NCBI GenBank assembly: GCA_963377175.1
Contig: CAUJNA010002890.1
Span: forward strand, 1,186,010 to 1,250,009
Reading direction: 5' to 3'
From: Effrenium voratum
Lineage: Eukaryota > Sar > Dinophyceae > Suessiales > Symbiodiniaceae
DNA length: 64,000 nt
Shown: positions 10,801-22,800 of the stretch, in pieces
How positions within the stretch are numbered: the first letter of the stretch is position 1
Layout: every line of letters starts with the position of its first letter
Program-made: the position numbers and the translations under genes
The notes under the pieces: generated by a model
Database searches by the model: none
Told to the model about the DNA's origin: nothing
What the model saw: the letters and a program-made list of their open reading frames with translations, nothing else

Positions 10801-13800
10801 TACCTGGTGGTTTCATCATCTGCCAGGGCCATCTATATCCCCGAAAAGGACGCCTGTGGTCGGTGGTAGCAGAGATCCTAGGGATTTACCTCGCCCGGAT
10901 TGTCGCGTGCTGCAGCGGGTGCCGGCTTGTGCCCCAATGAATTGAATGGGGCTCCCTTCTGCTTGGTGAGGATCCGGATGCAGACTGGAGAATACATGGC
11001 AAGTCTTGGTGGGACCGTGGCCCCTTTGACGAAAGGTGAATAGACCATGTCAGACCCCTTTGCGCGACCCGGCATAGTTAAGTTCTGGGTAGACGATGCC
11101 TAGGGGACAATCTCGACACATGTGGCAAGAGCCGGCCTTTAGATGCAAGCCCCTTAGTCCCCTGGCATCTTAGGATCTATGCTGACCTCGTTGCTCCTGA
11201 GCTACATTCTGAGGTAAGGAAGGTTCTGGGATGCCTGGTAAGACTCATATTGGAAGCCTCGAGTTGCTGACAAGCACCAGGTTACTTCCATGATCGTCGT
11301 TTCAGAACATGTGTTTATTGAAGGGAGTGTTGCAAGTTAAAAACATAGTCGATAGTGTAATCACATATTTCTATTATTGTTCTTCACTATGTTCCTTCTT
11401 GGTTTCGGAGGGAATCAATTTCACTACTGGCCATAATTGTATTTTTGCAGGGGACAAACAAAAGCAAATTGAGGTGATTGTGTCTCAGTTCGTCCGGGCG
11501 GCGGGCGGTGCTCCTAAACGTCTGAAAGTCTCCATGAGAATTGAATGTGGGATCAGCTTCCTAAAAATCACATTATTGGGGCCGGCTTCTTGGATGTTCA
11601 ACCAAGGCAGGGTAGGTAGGTTAGAGCCAATGGCTATTAGGTTATACTATGGCAACTGGGGTTGGTCCTCTTACCACGGTCCTATTCTAAGTTGGTTGAA
11701 CATCCAAGAACACCACATATCAGTCCTTTGGGATGATTCCCCATTCTGTTCAACCACCGTTCTTTTCAATCACTGCCCGTTTTCCCTGAACTTCTGGAGG
11801 TTTTCTAGAAAGGATTCCTAAGAATGGTTGCAAGGTACGTCTACCTGGAGTCTCCATGACCCTTTTAAAATGGTCATGGACCTATTTTTAACGAGTCAGA
11901 AGGAGACTCCAGGTGCTTACCCTGGACCCCTTTGTTTCTGCCGAAATGACCCATAAAAACAGGTACACAGGCAGAAACAACAGGTAGTGGGAAAACAAAG
12001 TCGTATTCTGACCTCTTGGTTTTACATCATGGATGGTTTTCTCTGACCTGCATGGTAGCTAGGAGCACTGAGATCCCTTCGACAGGTTCTGTCGAACGTG
12101 CACCATACCATGGCGGCCTGGGTCTACATGCTGACTCCCGCGCCTCGGCTCAGATTCGATCGGCCCCGGGCTGGTGGGCCGATGGACCGAGTCCGATATC
12201 GCCGAAATGACCCAGAAAACAAGAAGTGCAACCTGGAGTCTGCATGACCTTTACCCCGTTTTTTTTAGGTGACCAACCATTTTTAAAGGACAGTTAACTA
12301 TCTTTTATTTCCATGCAGGTTCTTTGGGCAGAGACTTGGTACCATCGGAGACGTATTAGCCTACACAATTTGTGCTTAGCTTCCAGCCATCCTCTTAACT
12401 GATTCACTTTTTGGTTGCTAGGTCCCCCAGTAGTGCCCTTTCTCACCCCTTTGTTGGTTGGGAGGGTTCCCCTACTAAATAGACTACGGAATAAGAGTTG
12501 GTACCCTTATTCTAACAAACCTCTACTGCAGGACCTAGTGATTCCTTTTTTCTCCGCCGAAATGACCCATAAAGCCGCGGTGCAAAGGCAGTCAAAAAAG
12601 AGGATTCATTGAGGGTGCAGGGGGGGTCTCCCCTTTGAAACGCGGCAGGCGGCACCAGGCTCAACAAAGGGGCCATAGTCTTGGCCACTCCTCATATACT
12701 GGGATGTTCGTGGCCAAGATAGATTTTGTGGTTAGCCACCTGGGTTACAAAGGCCAGCTCCACCTATGCCCTGCATTGGCCCTGTGGGTCAACTACTACA
12801 ATTCAACAAAACTCAAACGAGTCGAAAACAAAGCAACAAAAAACGTTGTACGTGTCAATTCTAAGGCATGATCCCAGTTGTTTTGGAGCTATCAAATCAG
12901 CTGCGCCTTTTAAAAGTCCCTATGACCACATGCGCCGATAGAGCTTCGCTCACCACAGCTTTGGGGCTGGTCCTCACCCCAGCTCGGGCATCGGACCGTT
13001 CCTTGTTGCTTGGGTGGCAGCTTTCATGGTACTGGGGAGGTTTTCATGGAAGACCCGCCTGAAACGTTGTTCGTGGACGTGAATTCCCACCTTGATCCCC
13101 ACCAAAGCGTTCCTAATTCTAATTCAAAGTCACAGTGGTACTATTGCCTGGAAAAGAAACGGTTTAGGCTTTTGGGCGATCCACTCAGCCGCAGTGCTCC
13201 TAGTTACCACTCTTGCAGGTAACCAGGGAAAACCATCCATGGTAAAGCCAAGAGGTCAGAATACCGAAGGGTTACGTACTATAGTTGCTTGTCAGGAAGG
13301 ACTAACTTTGACAACCTAACAGATCAAAAGGGAACCATCGCCATTGAGACGAACCGTTAGAAACAGTCCATGACCCTTTAAAAATAGGTCCATGACCCCA
13401 TGATTTTAGGTAATGACCAACCATTTTTCAAGGGTCAGAAGGAGACTCTAGGTACCTGTTTGCCTACTATAGCAGGTAACAAGGGAAAACCATGGTGTAA
13501 AGCCAAGAGGTAAGAACGCTTTTTTTCCTACTCTAGCGGTAGGTGGCAGCCCTGGTACCCACTTTTCCGGGTATCGGGGACCTCGCCCTTAGCGAAGGTT
13601 GCAACCATCCTGGTGGCCAGCCGCCGCCCTAGATGTTTTCCCGGCGATGTTCCGAGAGGCGTCCAAAGGCCATGGAAGAAATGCTCCGTGCTTCAAAACT
13701 CGACCTAAGCGGACCTTTGGGTGTTCTTCACTTCTTGGCAAACAAATGTTGGTGAAGGTCGCAAAATGGGGATCGCCTTGGAAAAACTGGGCCCTTCGGG

Positions 13801-16800
13801 CAGGTGAGAATGCGCGGGGTGGTTGTGCTCAACGGAAAGCAAAAAGCAGCCACATTTCTTCTGGTCTCTCTGGTTACGAGCAAGCCAGCTCCTGAGTCAA
13901 CATGTCTCACTTGCCCAAAGCCGACCGTTTAACTTTTTGGTGTTCCTGAGTTGGCCTACTTTTGGCAAAGGTCTCCAAATACGTTTTATTTCCATGCTCT
14001 AGGGGTGGTTCTGTTGGCAGGTGAGACTGCTACCATCGGAGACATATCAGCCTACAAAATTTGTGCTGGTGGTTTAGTGGTAGTTTCCATTGAACCCACT
14101 AAAAGTTCGTCACTTTTTCCGCATCGGAAAACGGGCAGCCCTGGAAAGCGATAAAATAGATTGGACTCCCAGGTTGGTGGTTGAATGATACCCACCGGGT
14201 GGGGGGGGGGGGCGGGGGATATCCCTCACTGGAAATTTTTATAGGGGAACCCATTTCTTCCCGAGGAGATGAATGGAAGTAGGGTGTCCCCATCCTCCCC
14301 CTTAGAGGTGGGGTTGATGTTCAACATTGACCCAACATGATGTGATTTGTGCACTGCACAATGCAGACGCTAATTGCTGGGTTTCTTTCATTTCTCTTTT
14401 TCATCATCCAGAGGTGGCAGTTTCAATGGAAACCACTAGTCGATTGCAACTTTTGACGGGGAATTGCAGTGATCTATGTCTGCATATGGTGCCATCGACT
14501 TGCACCCAACTGCAGACGCTAACTGCATAAAGCTAACTTTGGCTGGCGAAAAGGGAAAAGTATACAGGCCTCCCAGTAAGCACCAGCATTGCAGCAACAT
14601 TGAAGCGGGGAATCGATAGGAGGTTTCAGTCACCACCATCAATCACCATCTGAGATTTCTTTTGGCGGATGTCTATTCCCAGACATGTCCCAGACATGTC
14701 CCTGGATGGTAGCACGGATATGTCCAACTTCTTGGGGGCACGGTTTCAAACATGTTTCTTTATTCCCAGACATGTCTTTGGATGATAGCATTGTTGTTGT
14801 CTTGAGGGCACCGGTGTCAAACAATCCTTTTTATAGCCATCCGTTTGGGGGGTGCTTTTCCATTTTCAGTTGACCACCCCCACCTGCAAGACGCGCGCTT
14901 CGCGACTTAGGCAGCAACTTCTTTGGAGTCTTGGCAGCACACCTCTTGCCGTGTCCTGCCCGACATGCCTTGAGTCAGCAAACGTTGTCTGCTGTTGGAT
15001 CAGACCTGTAACCTTCAGTACGCGTGTCGTTCCTCGATTCACAAAGCAACATAATACATAGTTGTTTTTTTGTTTTTATTGGCAAAGTGAAAGAGTACAT
15101 TTGCTGTACCCTTTGGGGATCATGCGTGTTTTTCCCACTAAGACAACCTTGTCGCGCGGAGGGTAAGGGCCACCAAGTTACAATCAGGTAGCGCAAGACC
15201 CCCCCCCCACCCCACCCAATTGTGGCCCATTCACTGCCTGGCACATCTCCAAATTAGTGCTATTTGTACCCACCGTTTGGGTATACCTGATTGTTGCTTT
15301 GTTGCTCACTAGGGCAGAGAACCAGTCGTTCCATCTGGGGAGGTTCCCTTAGGTGTCCTTTTTGTTCAGTTCAGTTCAGTTGAGAAATAAAGGGGCCTGG
15401 TAGACCTATTCCCTGCGCTTCAAAAGGCCTGTCTAAAGCAGGCCTCTGGAAAGAGGCCTTGATTTGTCAAGAGGCCTTGTTTTGTAAACCCGGAAGTATC
15501 CATGGCAAGTATCCACGCCTTTTCAAGGCCTTTGGCCCCTTGTTCCTGGCCCAAGAAACATGGTTTTACATTGGCTGCATATCGTGCGTCACCCACGATG
15601 TCGCTACATGTTGTCCTTTGTGCTCTCAATCTCTGACATCTTTACCTCGCATTGCTTTGCTCCAAGGCAGTTGTTTAAACGGACGAACTCCAGTGGAGTT
15701 GCGATTCCATGCTTTCCTTTGGAGGTGTCGGCACAGTTTCGGCGACCCTGCATTTTTCGTGGAACAAACGCCACGCTCTTGCACGAAGGCTGCAGTTGGC
15801 CCAAGCAAAAGGTTGGGTTTTGGCAGTAGCGTCATGTGGTCCTGCTGGGGTTTTTCGCATTGCGTCCACGCCTTTTTGAGGCCTTTCCACGCCTTTTTGA
15901 GGCCTTTCCACGCCTTTTTCCGGCCTTTCCACGGGTTGTCCATGCTTTGTCCACGGTCCAGCTGGTGTTCTGAATCACTTCCCTGGGCAAAATGCAGCAC
16001 AGCGTTTTGCTGACACAGGCAACAATTTGCAGATCTTGTTGTGAGTTTGGCTCCAGTTTCTCAAGCATATATCTACGAAGGGGGGCTTCAAACTAAAGAG
16101 AGTCCCAAACAAGATGGTAGGAAGGCTGCAGCTATGATTCTGCAAAGGAGAGTTTTTGGCTTCGGCTACTCCTCGAGACCCTTCAGCTGAGGCATGCGCA
16201 AATGCATGTTACACGCATTCAACAAAATGCCAAATCCCTTCGAGTAAATATATTTGCCAGAAACTGCACGAGGTGGCCACCCCCAACTTTTCAAGGCCTT
16301 TGCCCTTCCTTTTCGAGGCCTTTGCCCTTACTTTTTGAGGCCGCTGCACACCCTATTCAAGGCCTCTGGAACAAAGCAAGGCCTAGGCCTAACAAAAGGA
16401 GGCCTTGGAAGCCCAGGGTATTGGTTTAATCATCTAACAGGCCATCTATTTTTCCCAGAAAGACACCTATGGCTTTAACATAAAGGCTTCAGTTTGAAAT
16501 AGTTTTACAGACCTTTAGCCTGAGGGTACGCAGTCTCATTTGCCGACCCGCCCGCCCTTCAATCAACTTCAAACTCAACCAAACAAAATTGATTCCCAGC
16601 CCCTAAAGAATGGAATTAGGTCAGGGGGTACTTCTGGAGATCTCCATTTATGGTGAGCCATTCTCACTTTGATGGAAAATACCACATAAGTGGAGTTGGG
16701 TCCCGGAACCCCCCCCCCTCCCTTAAGGTAGGATCAAGCGAGTGGACCAAGAAAGGAGTGGACAGTGCCAATGAAATCTTAATCCAACGAAGCTTCGGCC

Positions 16801-19800
16801 AACAACAAAAAAACACGTCGGGGCAAGCACAAGTCTTTTCCCCCTGGAAGTCCACGGAAAAACCAAGAAATGCTCCATGAAAATCCACGAAAGGCCCACT
16901 CTGCTCGTAGATTCGGAGCTGGGACTTGAAGATGGCTCAGTGGATCCCAGGCGTTTCGTGGTGAGAGTATCTCAGCCTGGTGAGATAACCCACACGGAGA
17001 CGAAAAGAAACGGATCCACTGGGCAGGTTTTGGCCCCTGAAGATCAATTTCATTTGGGGAGACGTATCAGCGGGTTGTAGTTTGCTTACAAACAACTTAC
17101 TAGCTTGGAATCCGAACATCCAAGTAGTCACTAGTCCCAAAAAACCCAGGGTCGGAATCCGATCCTCAAAATGGTCCGGAAAAAGCGGGTAGCCAAGAAC
17201 CCATGGTGGGAACAGACAAGTATCCGGAAGTTGGCCAACTGTAGTTGGTGGCGTTTCTCACCGGATACTAAGCGACGTCAGGTTCTATTTGTTTTTGACG
17301 TCACCCAAGGTCTCTTTTACAAGGTATGAACTATTAAACCCACTGGTTGATGAATAGAGGGTGTGCGGGGATTCATTAGAGTGGAGGGGAACACACACGC
17401 ACACCCTATCAATAGAAGCGGTTTATTGCTCTGGGGTCAACATTAGTCACTTATTGTCACTACTGTGGATGGACGAAACCCTGCACCACCTAAGAAGCTG
17501 AAATGATGATTCCCCAGTAAATACCGACCAACAATGGTTTCAACCCTGGTTTCATTTGGTGGTGCGATTTCTGGATTTCGCAACCATCCACACGTTTTCG
17601 CCACTGTGTTCCTGGAGTCTCCATGACCCTTTAAAAATGGGTCACCCCAACAATTTGGGTACTGACCAACCATTTTTCAAGGGTCAGAAGGAGACTCTAG
17701 GCACTAGGCACCCTCTAAATTATGGTTGAAAGGGAAGCCACACGCACTGTATTTTCTAAACTCTCCCAAACTGCAGCCATTGTGCCTGGGTCTTCTCTGA
17801 AAGGATTTGATTCGGGGTTGACTTCCAACAAAGACCCTTGCGACGCGAGGAATGGAAGTCTTGCGGCAGGACGGAACGAACCCAATGCCTTCGGCTGCAA
17901 AGACGCCCTCATCGCTTCCTGAGTTGGACGTAGAATGGTTGGTCATCACCTAAAATAATGGGGTCATGGACCTATGTTTGAAGGGTCATGGAGACTCCAG
18001 GTGATTACCTCATAGGCTCCCGATGCGTTTTGGGCCCTAGGTTGTTTTCAAGGCAGAGGCGGAGGGGTCATGAGCCTTAGGGAATGACCAGCTTACTGGC
18101 AAACAAGAGTTCGGACTTGTGTTGGTTCGATTTTGATTGGAAGTGAGTGTTTGTTGGTAGCTGCCTTTTTGGTTTTGAAGTGAACAGGGGTTCCATGTTC
18201 ACACCAGGGTCCTTGTGCGAAAAGAGGTCAAAGGACAGCCTCCAAAGAAGGTACTTGTACCCTCTGGACAATATTTGGGCTGGTTGGTTTTATGTTGGCC
18301 TACGCTAGCCCAATGGCTTGATTACGTAGACCAAGTACTGTGGTGGTCATTTGCACTAATCCTTGACAATGCGTCAGTTGTTGGTGTTTGAACGGTTTAA
18401 GCCGTTCACCAGCAGCGCCGCGGCACCAGCGCCCTGTCAAGCAAAGGATGACGCTGCAGCCGAGCAATAAGCAACCAATTGGAATGATTACTCTTGTGGT
18501 CTCGACTGCCCTTTTGGACACGTGTGAAGTGGCCTCTTGGTGGGTCTTGTTTCGGCTTCCTTTGCTTCACGCGTTGTCAGGTTATAACAGATATACTCCG
18601 ACTCACCAACATTGAAGAAACGAGAGAGTCAATTTCCCGAAAACACGCGGTCAACATCCTATTTTTAAAGGGTCAGAAGGAGAATCCAGGTATCTTCGAC
18701 TGGTGGTCAAAAGTCAGCAACTCGACTGTTTTTTGCAGTCTACAGTTGGCTGAAAGCCGATGGCGCAAGTCGATCGGTTTCCTCGTCGCCATCACCTTTA
18801 CTCGGTCTAAGCTCGGTTTGGGGCAGTTTTCAGGAGGGTTTCAAAGGAGAGTTCCAGAGGGTGGCGGGGCTGTCGGGGATATCACCCGGCCTAATTTGTT
18901 GGGTTGACTTACCCTCCCACCGATAACTGGAAAACCCTGTTCCGTTTCAGAGGACCCCCTCTGTCAGGCTAAAGTACTCACTCTTCGGCTGCAATCCTGG
19001 CTGCCACGCAAGGAGCTGCTGGTTGCCGCTGGTGTGGTTGCCTCAGCAGTTCCCCAAAAAGGTAAGCCAACGCCCAGTGCCACGATTGCTTGGTTCAAGC
19101 TTTTCCTTGCTGGTTCCTAAGAAACAACCGGCGGCAAAAAGGATGCGCGCTTCTTTTCCATGGAAGTCCACTGGAGGTTTGGGACACAATGGTCACCTGG
19201 AGCCGTGCCCCATGGTTTTTGGGATCATATTCTACCACAATGAAAGGCTGCAGATGTTTGCCTCCATATTGTGTTGCCTATGTCACAGGACGTTTCACAC
19301 ACACACACAGTGCTGACACCAGTCAATGATTGAGTTGGCTAAGAACCCTCTTTGTCAAAACTAGGTCCCCCGGTAGTGCCCTTCTCTCCCCTTTTTTAGG
19401 GGAGGGTTCCCCTACTAAAGTAGACTACAGAAAGAAAGTTGGTACCCTTATTCTAACAAACCTCTACTGGAGGACCTAGTACAGGTTGTGGCCAATTTCA
19501 TGGTTCCTATAGCTGGTTTGCTAGACCCACCACTTTTGCTTTTGGGTTCCCCACTACGAACGTGAACATGGCCAACTAAAAGTGGCACCTAGAAAGGATC
19601 GAGACGCAAACTTGGTCTCCCTGGTTTGGAGACGGATGGTTTGGTTGTCTTTCGGAAGGGCACCACCTTGTTTCAGGGTATCAACCCTTTATCCAGAAAG
19701 GGGATGCTGACAAACCCCGGAACGATGATTCCCCGGCAAATGCCACCAAACAATGGTTTCAACCGTGGTTTCATGTCGTGGTGCGAATTCGATTTCGCAG

Positions 19801-22800
19801 CCCTCCCATGTGGAACTGGCCACCAACAGCCGAACGCTGAGGTGGCATCCCTCGGGGGCATGCTGGCCGTGCAAGGGCCCTTGCCTTCCATCGAGGCAGC
19901 ACCGCTCGCGACGGACCCTGTCTACTTCATGTTGCTTAAGAGGGTAGTGCCAGGGTTTTTGTTGATGCCACAAATGGGTTTCTGGACTTCAGAATTGTCT
20001 TTGTCCAGGGGGCTTAATTAAGCAAATGGAAGTTTAGGCGTTGTGTGCGGCCTTTGTTGGGGTTGGTTGAAAGGGCAAAACATGGACAATCGAAATCCAT
20101 AGCAACATGGCTTAGCATTTGGGGTTTCCTGGACCTTCCTTGTTCACCCCTTTTTCTGCAGAAATGACCTATAAGAAAGTGATACGAAGGCAGACAAAAG
20201 AAACTGGTCCTTTGGGGGTGGTGGTTTAAAGGGAAACCACATGGAAAACCAAAATCCAATTCCGGGCCCGGTCACACCTATTTTGACACACACGCACACA
20301 CACACACACACCCTTTTTGATTCGTTTTTGGACAGTAGTTTGAAGGGCGAGGGAGACATCATATTTGGCTGCGGGGTGCTTTGAAACTAGCTTAAATCAT
20401 GACCATAGCAGCAACATGATAGTTGTTTGGCCGCTCATAGTACCTTAAGGAAAAATGCATTTCGAAGGTTCTCTAGGTCCCGCAGTAGTGCACTTTTCTG
20501 CCTTTTTTTGGGGAGGGTTCTCTAACGAAATTGGACTACAGAAAAAAACGTACCCTTAGTCTTACTTCTCTACTGGAGGACCTAGTGCTAAGGGGGGGCT
20601 TTGTTTAAGCACCGTCTCCAAGGTAATTGTGGACTTCGCTTTGGGCAGAACCAATTTAGTTTCTCGGAACTCAGGGTCCCTGGATCTGTACCGCACTTTG
20701 CTGAGTTCCGTTTTGGGAAGAGACAAGTTTGGACTCCTTTTGGCCAGTCCACTCGATCGGAACTGAGTTGCGGGTGCAGGTTGAAGACATGTCAAAAGGC
20801 AGTCGTTGCGTCGAATCAAGGTGTGAGTTTGCTCTATGAGCATGATTTTTAGGGTTCAACCCCTATTCAAAGAAAGGACCCAAATTAGATGATGACAATC
20901 CTTACCCAGGGTGGTGTGATGTGGTGAAGGGAAGTAACGCCCCTCTATGACAAGCACGGCGTTTGTCCTATAACACTCAAGGGGTGTTGTTGCCCTCATT
21001 CCAAATATTTGGACCCGTACAGTGATCGATCATGTTGCACGTGGTTTAAGAGAAGTTAAAGTACCCATTGCAGTAGTCAAACGCCCTTTCGCCTGGGTTA
21101 ATTAGTAGGGATGCTCATCAACATTCATCAACCGTTTAGACGAGGGTGTAGACAGCAATATATGCAGTTCCTTGGATGATTCCATGATCCCTCTTCAAGT
21201 TTCGACCCCTCTACAAATCCGACATTGCATCAACGCAAAAGAAGCTTTGACCATGGCACATGCGGAATGTAATGGAGTTGCGTTGAAGGCAAAAGATCCT
21301 ATGGTTGTCAAAGGCCCCCGCCGCCAAAAAAAAAAACGGGGGCCCCCAAACCCAATAGAGGCTAGGGTGCAAAAGTGCCTGCGTTTGTTTCTTCTAGGTG
21401 TGCTGCTGGAAAACGGGGGGGGGGGCGCTGGCTGACAACCATGGCGAAAGAGAAGCCAGCCAAACGTGTGGAGCTCTTCTTTGCGAACGGACGGTGTGGT
21501 TGTTGCCGAGGATTCGAACGGAGTACAAGCAAACAGTACATAGCGTTTAAGGGCCCTAGGGACTACATCAAAAGGAGCCCTTTTGTCCCATGGGATTTTG
21601 GTGTTCATTTAAACCGAGCTGGAAAGGGCACTTGGATGTTTCGCCAAGTCTTAGTAAGTGGAAAGGACCACTTGGGTTATAACCCACTAAAACGTTAACT
21701 CCACACGAGGGACATATAAGTCTTATCCACAACTTCCTGTACAACTTGGCAACAGACAACCAAGTAGGGTTGGTTTAAGGGGAAAGGCAAGCATCCGTGT
21801 CTGGGATGTTGACCAAGGTATCCGTTCCCTATTGGGATAAGATGCCCCACACCCCACACCCCACCCCACCCCAAAGGACTTGTTCTCAGGGGAGAAGCTT
21901 GGCTCGAGTCCCTTGGCTTTTACAGAAATTCTGTGAGTTTCATGCCCCGAAATGGACCCGATCCTGTGGATGGTTTGGAAATCCATTTCGCACCGTTCAG
22001 AAAAATCCAACGGTGTGATTCGATTCCCCAACGGAAATACCATCCAACGTACTGGTTTCTTTTGGGCCTGGTTTCATTTATGAGTGTGAGACGCCAGGGC
22101 CCCAACTTGCAACGCTATGGTTTCAACCCTGGTTTCATTTGGTGGTGCGAAACGGATTTCGCAACCATCCACAGTAGCAACGGCTGACGAAACGGGGATG
22201 GGGGTAGCTGGCCTCTCTAGCTCCCAACAGCTCCCCCCAATCTTGGCCCACCGCACTCCAAAACTGGTTAGATTATGTTTTGTCCTTTGTCTGCCCTACT
22301 TGGGTGTTCGGCCAAGTTGCTAAGTTGGTAACCTAGGTCATAACCCACTTGCAAGTCCCCCCAAGTGGGGTACCCCTGTTATTAGTCTACCGTAATTACT
22401 TGGCTCTTCGGCGATAATGCGGATTGGGGGAGCCCAGGAGCCACTGCAAAGCGTGGCCTCGAAACGCAAATCCATTTGAGCCCTGGCCGTCCAGGGCCTG
22501 AACGCTCTGGGATGGGGCTGCCTCGCGCTAGCGCCGCACTCAGCGGTCTGTTTGAACGTGTGCATTATACATATATAGATATATACAGACTAATCATGCA
22601 TACATATATACACAAGACACGTGTACATTCTTGTGTTTTATTTTGCCACTGCTTGAAGCCAGCATACTCTAATCCAATACTAATTTGGAGCCGACTGAGG
22701 GGAACCATAGGAAGGTCATGATCCGTAGGATGGTTCTTCTTGCAGTGGCTCCCCGCGCCATGGCTCTGAATGGCTCTATTCTGACCTACTGGGATCCCTT

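Noticed and set aside
15459..16013. 184-codon plus-strand gene
   Set aside because: Three frames are open through AGGCCT-type repeats; composition is repeat-driven and there is no domain.
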